Source of the DNA: Cryobacterium sp. N22
GTDB taxonomy: Bacteria > Actinomycetota > Actinomycetes > Actinomycetales > Microbacteriaceae
Direction: 5' to 3'
DNA: 64,000 nt
Assembly (NCBI RefSeq): GCF_002929555.1
Contig: NZ_PJJP01000039.1
Location: forward strand, 124,001-188,000
Shown here in pieces: positions 44,312 to 52,952 of this stretch. Numbering within the stretch: position 1 is the first letter of the stretch; each line of letters opens with the position of its first letter. A program made the position numbers and the translations under genes. Under the pieces are notes generated by a model. It was given only the letters and a program-made list of their open reading frames with translations. It made no database searches and had not been told where the DNA came from.

Positions 44312-45484
44312 ATGTGCCCCGCCGAGAAGGATCAGTCCGGTGATCAGCACGCCGACCCGCCCGACCAGCACGCTGACCGGCCCGCCGACGAGAACGCTGA
44401 CCCGCCCGCCGACCGGACCGAGGACCCGGCGGACGTGGCGCCAGTCGACCCGGCGGACGTGGCGCCAGTCGACCCGGCGGAGGTTTCGCCAGTCGACCCG
44501 ACGGCGGACGCTGCCGCTGAGGTCCCTGATGCCGAACCCGAACTTGCCGGCACCCACCGACAGAACCGGCGCGAAGCGACCGAGGACGCATCGACAGCCC
44601 GGTCCGAGGTGCGGCATCCCTCGAACGTCGACTCGGAGGTCGGCGCGCCGGCCGGACCCATCAGCTTCGTGCGCCGACGTGAGATCGAGGCCGTGCATCA
44701 TGAGATCGAGCTCAACTCGGGCAACCCGGCCCGCACGCTCGTCGGGGTGCGGAAGTACCGCGAGGCCCTGTTCACAAACTACTTCCGCGCCCGTGCGCCC
44801 TTTGTCGTCACCTGGCCGGACAACCTCTACATCCCCGCCGACGCCGACTATCGCACCTACTGGAGTTCTCCGGCTCCCGACGATCACCGTTTTCGGTATC
44901 GGTGGGCGAACGGCCGCGACGGGCTGCCGGATGGCAGCGACGCGTCGGAGAAGACCGGACGCCTGTTCAGCTGGGTGAACGCCTCCGCGATGACCTCCGG
45001 TGACATCGGCTTCGCCGGAACCGGGGTGACGCTCGTGCCCCGGGCCAGCCTGTCGTCGGTGACCGTCACGGCCTCGGTAGATCTGGTCGCCGAGAGCCGG
45101 TGGTGGTTCCTGCCAGCCGGACCGATCGGGTTCGCGGCCTTCTCGTACCGAGGCACCGCATATGTCGCCGGGTGGGAGATCGACCCGATCACCGGGGCCT
45201 GGGAACTGCTCAGCCCATTCGGGTCTCGCACTCTTTTTGCCTTCGACGAGAGCGGGAAGGGTGGTTCGGCGATCAGTTCACAACGCCATGCCTTCACCGA
45301 CCTCTCGGTGACCCTGCAGCTGCGCGGGTCCCGGACCTACGCGATCGGTGTGGCCCTGGAGGCGCAGATCTCGTTCGAGTGCCGCGACAAGTCGGGGACG
45401 CCCTACGCGCCCCAGCCCGGCGACGACGTGAAACTCTGGGCATCGATCGCCGGCATCGTGCCGAGCATCACCCTGACCACCTGA
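44312..45484 (+). CDS. Unrecognised protein with acidic repeat N-terminus
   Basis: 390 residues, ATG start (MCPAEKDQSGDQHADPP). The start is firm: an aggaggtgatct sequence, nearly a full anti-Shine-Dalgarno complement, ends two bases before the ATG. Residues 1-100 are acidic, Pro/Ala/Asp-rich and repetitive (DPADVAPV units). Residues about 115-390 form a compact, aromatic, beta-rich region (RRREIEAVHHEIELNSGNPA, YIPADADYRTYWSSP, AESRWWFLPAGPIGFAAFSY, TYAIGVALEAQISFEC). No signal peptide, transmembrane helix or known catalytic motif was found. Function unknown. It lies 150 bases after the HNH gene on the same strand. Confidence 0.8.
   Translation: MCPAEKDQSGDQHADPPDQHADRPADENADPPADRTEDPADVAPVDPADVAPVDPAEVSPVDPTADAAAEVPDAEPELAGTHRQNRREATEDASTARSEVRHPSNVDSEVGAPAGPISFVRRREIEAVHHEIELNSGNPARTLVGVRKYREALFTNYFRARAPFVVTWPDNLYIPADADYRTYWSSPAPDDHRFRYRWANGRDGLPDGSDASEKTGRLFSWVNASAMTSGDIGFAGTGVTLVPRASLSSVTVTASVDLVAESRWWFLPAGPIGFAAFSYRGTAYVAGWEIDPITGAWELLSPFGSRTLFAFDESGKGGSAISSQRHAFTDLSVTLQLRGSRTYAIGVALEAQISFECRDKSGTPYAPQPGDDVKLWASIAGIVPSITLTT
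44423..44494 (+). repeat. 24-base tandem repeat inside the acidic-repeat gene
   Basis: Two identical 24-base units (44423-44446 and 44447-44470) and a third with four differences (44471-44494), followed by a partial unit. They encode DPADVAPV, DPADVAPV and DPAEVSPV. The unit length keeps the reading frame. Exact identity of two units implies recent duplication. Confidence 0.95.
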
Positions 45485-45492
45485 ACGGCAGG

Positions 45493-46470
45493 CTAGCTGG
45501 TCACGCCCAGGATGGCGTCGGCGAGGGCCTGCGGGTCGTCGATCGGTCCGTCGTACTGGCTTCCGTCGATCAGGACGGTGGGCGTGCCCTGGATCGACGC
45601 GATCTCGGCGCCGGGGATCGGGCCGGCCAGCGCGGCATCCGTGTTCTGCTGCGACCAGGCGTGATACTGCTCGCCGGTGACGCAGTCGGCGATGGACGAG
45701 CTGCCGCCGGACAGCGCCACGAGTTCATCGTCGCTGAGTCCGGTGGTGCCCTCGGCGGGCTGATTCGCGAACAGTGCGGCCAGGTAGTCGAGGGTGGACT
45801 CCGGGTTGATCGCGGCCTCGCAGGTCAGGGCGGCGGAGGCCCGCGTGGAGTACTCGGTGCCCTGTGAGGTGTGGTCGAGGAAGGTGAGCGGGTGCAGTCG
45901 CATGGTGATGCTGCCGTCGTCGACCAGGGCCGCCAGGGTGTCGCCGTTGGCGATGTCGAACTGCCCGCAGAACGGGCACATCGGGTCGATGTAGAGGTCG
46001 ACGACAGTGCTTCCGGTCCCCACCAGGAGGTAGCCGTCATCGAAGTACGCGGCGCCGGTCTGGCCGGTCGGCTCAGCCGATGACGACTCCGATGACGTCG
46101 CCGATGAGGTGGCGCCGACGGCGGCGGCCACGAACGCTCCCATCGCTGCCGTGAAGAACACCATCACCACGAGCATGATCGCGGTCAGGCCTATGCTCGC
46201 GTAGCCGAGCACGAGCCCGGCGATGGCGAAGCCCTTCCCGGCCTCGCCGGTGCGCCTGATCTGGCTGAGCGCGATGTGCCCGGTGATCACGGCTGCGATG
46301 TTGCAGCAGAATCCGGTCACCAGCGCCACGATCGCCAGAGTGTTTGTGCGCGGAGCCACGGGTCCGTTGTACGCAGTGGACGGAACTTTGTAGGGCGTCG
46401 GCACGCCCGGCTGATCTCCAGGGTCGCCAGTGGGGTATTCCCCGGTGCTTACGTCGGTGCGTTCCGTCAT
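45493..46470 (-). CDS. Membrane-anchored DsbA-like thioredoxin-fold protein with DUF4190
   Basis: 325 residues, ATG start. A polar Pro-rich N-terminus, then a DUF4190-type two-helix membrane unit (about 44-67 and 82-112; HIALSQIRRTGEAGKGFAIAGLVLGY), a Ser-rich linker, and an extracytoplasmic thioredoxin fold with CPFC at 165-168 (VVDLYIDPMCPFCGQFD) and cis-Pro GTPTVLIDG near the end. Two further Cys (LTCEAA, IADCV) may pair. Likely a thiol-disulfide oxidoreductase for secreted proteins. It is convergent with the acidic-repeat gene, 8 bases away. Confidence 0.88.
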   Translation of the reverse strand: MTERTDVSTGEYPTGDPGDQPGVPTPYKVPSTAYNGPVAPRTNTLAIVALVTGFCCNIAAVITGHIALSQIRRTGEAGKGFAIAGLVLGYASIGLTAIMLVVMVFFTAAMGAFVAAAVGATSSATSSESSSAEPTGQTGAAYFDDGYLLVGTGSTVVDLYIDPMCPFCGQFDIANGDTLAALVDDGSITMRLHPLTFLDHTSQGTEYSTRASAALTCEAAINPESTLDYLAALFANQPAEGTTGLSDDELVALSGGSSSIADCVTGEQYHAWSQQNTDAALAGPIPGAEIASIQGTPTVLIDGSQYDGPIDDPQALADAILGVTS

Positions 46471-46488
46471 GTTCTCCCCCTCATGAAT

Positions 46489-46517
46489 CCGGTCCCGGGC
46501 GATGAGCCCGGGACCGG
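46489..46517 (-). terminator. Terminator-like hairpin downstream of nusB
   Basis: Perfect 11-bp stem ccggtcccggg / cccgggaccgg with a 7-base loop, about 36 bases past the nusB stop. There is no T-run on the minus strand, so termination would depend on the strong GC stem. It separates efp-nusB from the DsbA-like gene. Confidence 0.72.
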
Positions 46518-46533
46518 CACTACGTGCTGCTCA

Positions 46534-46553
46534 AGCCGACGATGCGGTCGGCT
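46534..46553 (-). terminator. Second hairpin at the nusB stop
   Basis: Perfect 7-bp stem agccgac / gtcggct with loop gatgcg, beginning at the last base of nusB. It lies just before the larger GC hairpin and may act with it in termination or in protecting the 3' end. Confidence 0.5.
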
Positions 46554-46972
46554 CAGGCGGATGGCGCCGTCTGGGCGATGCGTCCGAGGAGTCCGTTGAC
46601 GAACCCGGCCGAATCATCGGTCGAGAGCACCTTGGCGGCCTCGACGGCCTCGTCGATCGCGACGGCGTGCGGCACGGCGTCGTTGTACAGGATCTCCCAG
46701 ATACCGATGCGCAGGATGGCCCGGTCGATCGTGGGCATCCGCGAGAGCGTCCAGCCCTGCGAGTACGTCTCGATCAGTTCGTCGATCTCCTCGCGGTGGT
46801 CGACGACTCCGTCCACGATGTCGCGCGCGTAGAGCCAGGACACCATGCGGGCCGGTTCGTTGGCGGCGCGCTCGGCCTCCATGGCCAGCGACTGCGGGAT
46901 CGTGGTCTGGCGGATGTCGGCGGCGTACAGAATGTCGATGGCGCGCTTGCGCGCCTTGGTGCGGGCGCTCAC
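46553..46972 (-). CDS. nusB: Transcription antitermination factor NusB
   Basis: 139 residues, GTG start overlapping the efp stop by one base. NusB binds boxA RNA with NusE (S10) in rRNA antitermination. The helical fold is recognised by SARTKARKRAIDILYAADIR, DRAILRIGIWEILYNDAVPHAVAIDEAVEAAK and FVNGLLGRIAQ. Normal length. Confidence 0.96.
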   Translation of the reverse strand: MSARTKARKRAIDILYAADIRQTTIPQSLAMEAERAANEPARMVSWLYARDIVDGVVDHREEIDELIETYSQGWTLSRMPTIDRAILRIGIWEILYNDAVPHAVAIDEAVEAAKVLSTDDSAGFVNGLLGRIAQTAPSA

Positions 46973-47532
46973 TAGTTGACGCGGCCGAGGTAGTCACCGT
47001 TGCGGGTGTCGACCTTGACCTTGGTGCCCTGCTCGAGGAACAGCGGCACCTGGATCTGGTAGCCGGTTTCAACGGTGGCGGGCTTGGTGCCGCCGGTGGA
47101 GCGGTCGCCCTGCAGGCCCGGCTCGGTGTAGGTGATCTCGAGAACGACGGATGCCGGCAGTTCGACGTAAAGCGGGTTGCCGTCGTGCAGCGCGACGGTC
47201 ACGGCCTGGTTTTCGAGCATGAAGTTGGCGGCATCGCCGACGACGGCGGCGGACACCGTGAGCTGGTCGTAGTCCGAAACGTCCATGAAGACGTAGGATT
47301 CGCCATCCGCGTAGAGGTACTGGAAGTCGCGACGGTCAACGTTCTCGGTCTCGATCTTGGCGCCGGCGTTGAAGGTGCGGTCGACGGTCTTGCCCGTGAC
47401 GACGTTCTTCAGCTTGGTGCGCACGAACGCGCCGCCCTTGCCGGGCTTGACGTGCTGGAATTCGATGACGGCCCACAGCTGCTTGTCGATGTTGAGGACG
47501 ACGCCATTTCTAATGTCGGCGGTAGATGCCAT
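46972..47532 (-). CDS. efp: Translation elongation factor P
   Basis: 186 residues from ATG ([20 protein letters not shown]); the eight-codon upstream extension lacks family sequence. EF-P relieves ribosome stalling at polyproline. The domain I tip is PGKGGAF with Lys32 at the position modified in some bacteria; no modification genes (epmA or similar) are seen here. C-terminal OB domain signature: [12 protein letters not shown]. It is the first gene of efp-nusB. Confidence 0.97.
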   Translation of the reverse strand: MASTADIRNGVVLNIDKQLWAVIEFQHVKPGKGGAFVRTKLKNVVTGKTVDRTFNAGAKIETENVDRRDFQYLYADGESYVFMDVSDYDQLTVSAAVVGDAANFMLENQAVTVALHDGNPLYVELPASVVLEITYTEPGLQGDRSTGGTKPATVETGYQIQVPLFLEQGTKVKVDTRNGDYLGRVN

Positions 47533-47588
47533 GAAGAGGTGTTCCGTTCGATTCAATTGGGAAGGTGCGCGACCAAAGGTCTCAGACG

Positions 47589-47594
47589 AGTGTA
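47589..47594 (-). promoter_or_regulatory. Candidate -10 element of the efp-nusB promoter
   Basis: TACACT on the minus strand, about 57 bases before the efp start, with a weak -35-like TCGATC 17 bases further upstream. It falls in the 114-base gap after aroQ. Based on sequence resemblance only. Confidence 0.35.
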
Positions 47595-47646
47595 GCCGAC
47601 ACGCCGCGGCTGATCGATTCCGTGGGCCCGGGTGCTCGGGCTGAGG

Positions 47647-48084
47647 TCAGGCCAGGCGAACGATGTGGTCGAGGGCCAGGCGGTAGGAGTCGAAGCCGAA
47701 TCCGGCGATGACGCCGGTCGCCACGGCGCTGACCACACTGGTGTGCCGGAAGGTCTCCCGGGCGTGCGGGTTGGAGATGTGCACCTCGACGAGCGGGATC
47801 CCGGCCTTGGTGACCAGGGCCGCAGCGTCCCGCAGCGCATAGCTGTAGTGCGTGAACGCGGCGGGGTTGAGCACGACCGGCGTTGTGGTGTCCACGGCTT
47901 CGTAAAGCCAGTGGATGAGCTCAGCCTCGTCGTCGGTCTGGCGCACGTCGACGGTGACATCCTCTGGTGCGGAATCGGTGAGCAGCACCCGCAGGTCGTC
48001 GAGGTCGGCGGAGCCGTAGACGTCGGGCTCCCGGCTGCCGAGGCGTCCGAGGTTCGGGCCGTTCAGAACGAGGACTGTGCGCAT
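47647..48084 (-). CDS. aroQ: 3-dehydroquinate dehydratase, type II
   Basis: 145 residues, ATG start (MRTVLVLNGPNLGRLGSREP). Shikimate pathway step 3. Type II signature NGPNLGRLG with catalytic Tyr23, NPAAFTHYSYALRDA, and the catalytic His in VEVHISNPHARE. Complete. Steps aroB, aroK, aroC and aroE are 12 kb away, beyond the accessory segment. Confidence 0.97.
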   Translation of the reverse strand: MRTVLVLNGPNLGRLGSREPDVYGSADLDDLRVLLTDSAPEDVTVDVRQTDDEAELIHWLYEAVDTTTPVVLNPAAFTHYSYALRDAAALVTKAGIPLVEVHISNPHARETFRHTSVVSAVATGVIAGFGFDSYRLALDHIVRLA

Positions 48085-48136
48085 GGACCCAGCCTAGGCC
48101 CGGCCGGGTCGCTGCCGTAGTCATGGACCCACCGTC

Positions 48137-49810
48137 TCACTGTGCGCCCGGGCGCCCAGTGGGGCGGCGCAGTTCGCTCAGAGTCCGGTCGCCCAGCACA
48201 TAGCTGACCACGATGAACACCCCCATCGATGCTGCTCCGGCGGCGCCCACGAGGAGGACCTGGCCACCTCGATCAGACGGAGCACCGACGTATGTCACCG
48301 CCATCCATCCGACAGTGAAGCTGGCAAGCCCCGCACCGAGCAGCCGGACGTAGCCGAGAACAGCGCGGTGGCCGCGAACCGGTATGTGGCCGAGTCTGCG
48401 GAACGTTCGTTGCAGTGCCCAATGTGCGGTGAGCCAGCCGGCGAAGTTGGCGAGAGAGATTCCGGCCGCGATACCGATCACGGCGAGAGTCGGCGGCAGC
48501 AACAGCGCGGATGCAGCGGCCCCCGCCGCAGAGAGCACCGCGATGACGAGCTGGGTGAGGAACGGGCCGCGGGCGTCCTGGAGCGCGAAGGAGGTTCGGT
48601 TGAGCACGTACGCCTGGCTGAAGCCGACGAGCCCGATCGCCAGGACCTGCAGCACCTGCCCGATGATCGGGTAGCCGAAGAGCGCCGCGGTGATCAGCGG
48701 TCCCAGCGCGGCGAACACCGCGGCGGCGGCAATCGAGACATAGGCGACAGGCTTCGTGGCCAGGGTCGAGAGAGATTCGGTTTCAGAGAAGTCGCGGCGC
48801 GCGGCATGCCCGCTCATCCGGGTGTACAGGGCAGTGGTCAGGGACACCGTGAGGATTCCATGCGGCAGGAGCATCAGGAGGTACGCGGTCGACAGCGAGT
48901 TCAGGCTCGGCCCGTCGATGCCCAGCCGATGGAGTGTCTCGCCGGCGCTGTTGGCGACGTTGGCGGTGACCAGGTAGGTGACTTGGCCGGCGACCACGCC
49001 GAGGAGCGTCCAGCCGGCCACGGTCGACATCTGCCCCAGACCACTGAATCCCCACCGAAGGCGAAGCCGAAACCCGATCTTGCGGAGGGGGACAACCAGA
49101 AGAACGCTTTGGATGGCGATGGCCAGGGTGGCGGTGCCGCTGAGGACCGCGATCATCAGCGGACTCCATTCGCCCACGTCTCCCAACCCGGACGGCAAAA
49201 CGTGGAGGAACACCAGGATCCCGCCGATCCCCACCAGGTTCGAGATCGCCGGCGCCCACGCCGGCGCGCCGTACACTCCCCGCGCGTTGAGGACCTGTGA
49301 CAGGACCGCGAAGGCAATCAGGAAGAAGATCTGCGGCAGGCACCAGTACGCCATCGACGTTGCCAGTCCTCGCCATTCCGGTGACCAGTTTGTGGCGTAG
49401 ATCCAGACGATGCCCGGGGCGCAGAGAGTGAGTACGACCGTGGCCACGGCTCCGCCGAACAGAACGATGGTCAGGAGCCGGTCGGTGTTGTCCTGACCGA
49501 CGGCGCCGTCGTGCAGGTTCCGGACGATCTGCGGAACGAGCACAGCACCGAGGACGCCCCCGGCGATCAGGGCGAAGAGATAGGTGGGAGCCGAGTTGGC
49601 GTTCTCGAAAGCTTGCCCGCCGACGCCGGCGCTGCTGCCGCCGATGGCAGCCACCAGGAGGCTGGCCTTCAGGAAACCCAGCGCACGGGAGACCAGGGTG
49701 GCGGCCATCATCGACCCGACCGAGCCCTGCACGCTCACAAACAGGCCCCGGAACACAGTGTGATCTGAAACCAAGCCGATACAGAATCCCCCATTGGCCA
49801 AGAATGGCAC
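48137..49810 (-). CDS. MurJ/MviN-like lipid flippase family membrane protein
   Basis: Up to 557 residues with about 14 hydrophobic segments. The N-terminal GSMMAATLVSRALGFLKASLLVAAIG and later FALIAGGVLGAVLVPQIVRN resemble MurJ, the lipid II flippase of the MOP superfamily. Also VLNRTSFALQDARGPF is MurJ-like. The start is uncertain: GTG at 49810 gives a long N-terminus, while GTG or ATG codons about 25-34 codons further in fit the family better. It is probably a paralogue exporting a polyprenyl-linked glycan rather than the essential MurJ, because no mur genes are near; that is inference. Confidence 0.85.
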   Translation of the reverse strand: MPFLANGGFCIGLVSDHTVFRGLFVSVQGSVGSMMAATLVSRALGFLKASLLVAAIGGSSAGVGGQAFENANSAPTYLFALIAGGVLGAVLVPQIVRNLHDGAVGQDNTDRLLTIVLFGGAVATVVLTLCAPGIVWIYATNWSPEWRGLATSMAYWCLPQIFFLIAFAVLSQVLNARGVYGAPAWAPAISNLVGIGGILVFLHVLPSGLGDVGEWSPLMIAVLSGTATLAIAIQSVLLVVPLRKIGFRLRLRWGFSGLGQMSTVAGWTLLGVVAGQVTYLVTANVANSAGETLHRLGIDGPSLNSLSTAYLLMLLPHGILTVSLTTALYTRMSGHAARRDFSETESLSTLATKPVAYVSIAAAAVFAALGPLITAALFGYPIIGQVLQVLAIGLVGFSQAYVLNRTSFALQDARGPFLTQLVIAVLSAAGAAASALLLPPTLAVIGIAAGISLANFAGWLTAHWALQRTFRRLGHIPVRGHRAVLGYVRLLGAGLASFTVGWMAVTYVGAPSDRGGQVLLVGAAGAASMGVFIVVSYVLGDRTLSELRRPTGRPGAQ

Positions 49811-49891
49811 AGGCCAGGCAGGATTCCCCCGCCTCCAGCCACCAATCGCGCTCTTACCCGACTGGAGGCTGGAGACTGGGCTACTCCTGCA

Positions 49892-51280
49892 CTACGCGTC
49901 CTTGTGGGAGCGCTCGATGACCATGATGAAGACGCGGTACAGCACCAGGCCGAGGGCAGCCACTCCCGTGAGAATCAACAACACCGATCCGTAGGAGGAC
50001 GCCTGGGCACCGTCGGTGATGCCGCCCAACAGGTTGGGCTGCAGGTTCATCAGCGTTGCGGTGTAGGCGATGCCGACCGGAACGGCAATGTTGATGGTGA
50101 GGTTGTAGAAGCCAATGGCGATACCGGAGTTTGCGACCGGCACCCGCTCGATGGCGGTCGACACGAGCGGTCCGTACATCAGCGCAAAGGCCATCGGGAA
50201 CAGGCTCATCGAGATCACGAAGATCCAGACTCCCTTGTCCACCAGCAGAGCCGGGATCAGCAGTGAGATGACGATCACGATCAACGCGATGGTGATGGCT
50301 TGCTTGGATGAAAGGTACTTAGCGATCTTGCCGGTAAGCGTGCCCACAATCACGGCGGCGACGTAGCCGGGGATGAGCAGCAGGGCGACCTCGCCGAGGT
50401 TGTAGCCGTACACGTCGGAGATCAGGAACGAGAACAGGAAGGTGTAGCCCAGCTGTACGGAGTAGGTAATGAACACCACGATGATCATGAGTGAGTACTG
50501 AGCGTTGGCGAAGAACGCGCTGGTGATCACGGCGTTGTCGTGGGTGCGGATGTGCCAGATGAAGAGAGCCAGCCCGGCAGCAACCGGTAACAGGTACCAA
50601 AGGTTGAAGTTCTGCATGAACATGATCAGGCCGGTGGCGAAGACCGCGATCAGGAACAGGCCGAATACGTCCACATGGCCGCCGCCCGTCGCCTCCTTGG
50701 GCACCGTGCGCATCACGACCGGGATGGCCAGCAGCGAAAGCAGTGCGACCAGGAAGAAGGCAGCCCAGCCGATGTAGGTGGCGATGAAGCCACTTCCGAC
50801 GGTGCCGATCAGCAGGGACAACTGGAAGGCCGCGGTGCTGAAGCCCAGATACTTCTTCTGCTCGTCGCCCCTGAAGTGCTTGGTCACGTAGATCACGTAG
50901 AGCGTCTCGGCGGCCGCCAGGCCGGCGCTCTGAATCAGCCGGCCGACCAGGATCATCGAGAAGTTGCCCTGGAAAACGAAGCCGACGATCGACCCAACCG
51001 TCATCAAGATGATCGCGAAGATGATGAGTTTGCGGATGCTGATCGAGTCGGCAAGCGCCGCGTAGACCACGGCGCCGATGCCGATCAGGATGCCGGCCAG
51101 AGTGGCCTGCAGGCTGACGGTGGTGACCGGAAGGTTGAGACTATCCGCCAACGCCGGCGACAGGAACTTGAAGCCGTTATCGAGCACCAGAGAGAAGACG
51201 AAGAGGATCAGAAGGATGGGGATGGCCCGGCTCGGTTTGACGGCCTGGGCGAGAACCGAGGGGTGGGTTGCGGTGCTCAT
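49892..51280 (-). CDS. MFS transporter, probable nucleoside-linked uptake
   Basis: 462 residues, ATG start overlapping the deoD stop by one base. Twelve or more hydrophobic helices; an MFS-type loop 2-3 motif is loosely present (YAALADSISIRKLIIF). It resembles drug/metabolite MFS permeases in general shape, and no substrate signature is recognised. The overlap with purine nucleoside phosphorylase suggests that it imports nucleosides or exports a product. Base composition here looks a little lower in GC than the flanking core genes. Confidence 0.88.
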   Translation of the reverse strand: MSTATHPSVLAQAVKPSRAIPILLILFVFSLVLDNGFKFLSPALADSLNLPVTTVSLQATLAGILIGIGAVVYAALADSISIRKLIIFAIILMTVGSIVGFVFQGNFSMILVGRLIQSAGLAAAETLYVIYVTKHFRGDEQKKYLGFSTAAFQLSLLIGTVGSGFIATYIGWAAFFLVALLSLLAIPVVMRTVPKEATGGGHVDVFGLFLIAVFATGLIMFMQNFNLWYLLPVAAGLALFIWHIRTHDNAVITSAFFANAQYSLMIIVVFITYSVQLGYTFLFSFLISDVYGYNLGEVALLLIPGYVAAVIVGTLTGKIAKYLSSKQAITIALIVIVISLLIPALLVDKGVWIFVISMSLFPMAFALMYGPLVSTAIERVPVANSGIAIGFYNLTINIAVPVGIAYTATLMNLQPNLLGGITDGAQASSYGSVLLILTGVAALGLVLYRVFIMVIERSHKDA

Positions 51281-51996
51281 CAGGCGAGTTCCAGCGCGAT
51301 CTCGATCATGGAGGTGAAGGCGGTCTGCCGTTCCTCGGGGGTGGTCTTGGCGTGAGTGACGATGTGGTCGCTGACCGTGAACAGGGCAAGCGCATCGACG
51401 CCCGCGGCCGCGGCGTTGGCGAACAGACCCGCCGACTCCATCTCAACGGCCAGAATGCCCATCTTCATCCACTTGCCCATGGCGTCAGAGTCGGCGCCGT
51501 AGAACACGTCGGAAGAGAGCACGTTGCCCACGTGGGTGCGCTGACCGCGCTCGTCGGCGACCCGCTTGGCCTGCTCCAGCAGCCGGTACGACGACAGTGC
51601 CGCCCACTGACCGGGCAGGTTGAACTGGTCAAGGTAGTTGGAGTCGGTCGACGCGCCCTGAGCGATGACCACGTCGTAGAGCTCCATGTTCTCCTGCATG
51701 GCGCCGCAGCTACCCACGCGAATCAGGTTCTTGACCCCGAAGTGGTGGATCAGCTCGTAGCTGTAGAGCGAGATGGAGGGAATACCCATACCCGTGCCCA
51801 TGACGGATACGGGGCGCCCCCGGTAGGTGCCGGTGAAGCCCAGCATGTTGCGAACCTCGTTGAAACAACGGATGTCGTCGAGGTAGGTCTCGGCGATGAA
51901 TTTTGCTCGCAGCGGGTCGCCGGGGAGCAGGATCGTCTCGGCGATGTCCACCCCCTTCGGATCGATGTGGGGTGTGCTGGCGGTGGTTGAACTCAT
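51280..51996 (-). CDS. deoD: Purine nucleoside phosphorylase DeoD type
   Basis: 238 residues from the ATG with GGAG five bases upstream; the open frame continues far upstream without family sequence. Cleaves purine (deoxy)nucleosides with phosphate to base and ribose 1-phosphate. Hexameric PNP signatures: VLLPGDPLRAKFIAETYLDD, GTGMGIPSISLYSYELIHHFGVKNLIRVGSCGAM, and the catalytic-side VEMESAGLF and SDHIVTH. First gene of deoD-MFS, divergent from gntR. Confidence 0.96.
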   Translation of the reverse strand: MSSTTASTPHIDPKGVDIAETILLPGDPLRAKFIAETYLDDIRCFNEVRNMLGFTGTYRGRPVSVMGTGMGIPSISLYSYELIHHFGVKNLIRVGSCGAMQENMELYDVVIAQGASTDSNYLDQFNLPGQWAALSSYRLLEQAKRVADERGQRTHVGNVLSSDVFYGADSDAMGKWMKMGILAVEMESAGLFANAAAAGVDALALFTVSDHIVTHAKTTPEERQTAFTSMIEIALELA

Positions 51997-52009
51997 GTGG
52001 ACTCCATTG

Positions 52010-52033
52010 TCTGGACTGCTTTTTCTGGACTGC
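52010..52033. repeat. Direct repeat in the deoD leader
   Basis: tctggactgc occurs at 52010-52019 and 52024-52033 (period 14), just upstream of the deoD ribosome-binding site. Possibly a regulator half-site pair; only the repeat is seen. Confidence 0.5.
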
Positions 52034-52066
52034 GTTGAGTAGATTGCATTTACTGGCTTGCAGTAT

Positions 52067-52079
52067 GAGGTTATACCTC
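52067..52079. promoter_or_regulatory. Candidate GntR operator between deoD and gntR
   Basis: gaggttatacctc is a palindrome with 5-bp arms around TAT. Its core GGTTATACC resembles the GT-n-TA-n-AC operators of GntR/HutC regulators. On the deoD strand it contains TATAAC, usable as a -10 element with TTCGAC 15 bases upstream. It lies 49 bases before the gntR start. The assignment is inferred from symmetry and position. Confidence 0.6.
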
Positions 52080-52127
52080 TGCGGGCACATGTCGAACGTG
52101 ATAGCGTCGGGCACACAAGGAGGTCTC

Positions 52128-52919
52128 GTGACGACCAGTCTGGATTCCCACACGTTCTTGCAACAGCAGCTCCAACTCGCCGTCGGCCAGCCCATTCGCG
52201 TCGCCGTCTACACGCGGCTGGCTGAAGGGATCCGCTCTGGCGTGTTCCGACTCGGCGAGATGCTGCCGCGGGAAATTGAGCTCTCGGCAACGCTCGGCGT
52301 CAGCCGCACTCCGGTGCGGGAGGCGCTGATGCTCCTCGAGGAAGACGGGTTGCTCGTCACCCGTCGAGGTGTCGGGCGATTCGTCACAGACTCCATCCCG
52401 CACGGCGGGCTTGAGCAGCTGCGGCCCTTCGAGGTCGCCCTCGCCGATCCGAACATGACGATAACCGTGCGGCCGGTGCGTTTTGAGTTGGAAGGGGTTA
52501 CCGACTTCGTGTCCAGCCGGCTCGCGCTCGACCCGGCTGCGAACGCCTGGATCCGCGAGAGCATATTGCTGCAGGACGGCCGTCCCGTTGCGACAGTTCA
52601 GGAACATCTCCCTGCGGGGCGCTACCTCAGTGATGTGAGCGAGCGGATCGCATCCGAACTCGTGGAGATGGCCGCCGAACCACGAACACTCCTCGCATCC
52701 ATGCAGGCCAAGGGCCACGTCTTCACTAACGGCGTGTGCCAGATCGTCGCAACCGAGGCCGGCCCCACGCGGGCGCAACTATTGAACATCGATCCGTCAG
52801 CGGCGGTCCTCATCCTGACCCAGACCGCGGCGCACGGCGGAGTGCCGCTGTACGCCGCCAAGTGTATCGTCGCGCCCGGTCACGGGTCGCTGTCGGTTAT
52901 GCAACACAACCCGAACTGA
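52128..52919 (+). CDS. GntR-family transcriptional regulator (HutC/UTRA type)
   Basis: 263 residues from GTG, chosen because aaggagg lies four bases upstream; an in-frame ATG further upstream lacks a site. The winged HTH is typical of GntR (VYTRLAEGIRSGVFRLGEMLPREIELSATLGVSRTPVREALMLLEEDGLLVTRRGVGRFV). The C-terminal part (VQEHLPAGRYLSDV, HGGVPLYAAKCIVAPG) resembles the UTRA ligand-binding domain. Divergent from deoD-MFS, which it most likely represses; the effector would be a nucleoside or sugar phosphate (inference). Confidence 0.92.
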   Translation: MTTSLDSHTFLQQQLQLAVGQPIRVAVYTRLAEGIRSGVFRLGEMLPREIELSATLGVSRTPVREALMLLEEDGLLVTRRGVGRFVTDSIPHGGLEQLRPFEVALADPNMTITVRPVRFELEGVTDFVSSRLALDPAANAWIRESILLQDGRPVATVQEHLPAGRYLSDVSERIASELVEMAAEPRTLLASMQAKGHVFTNGVCQIVATEAGPTRAQLLNIDPSAAVLILTQTAAHGGVPLYAAKCIVAPGHGSLSVMQHNPN

Positions 52920-52952
52920 ACCGTCCCGTCGGGTGCTGACTAGGTTGGGGTC

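Noticed and set aside
49833-49874. Inverted repeat ctccagcc/ggctggag between the MFS and flippase genes
   Set aside because: 8-bp arms with a 26-base spacer and no T-run; too weak to call a terminator.
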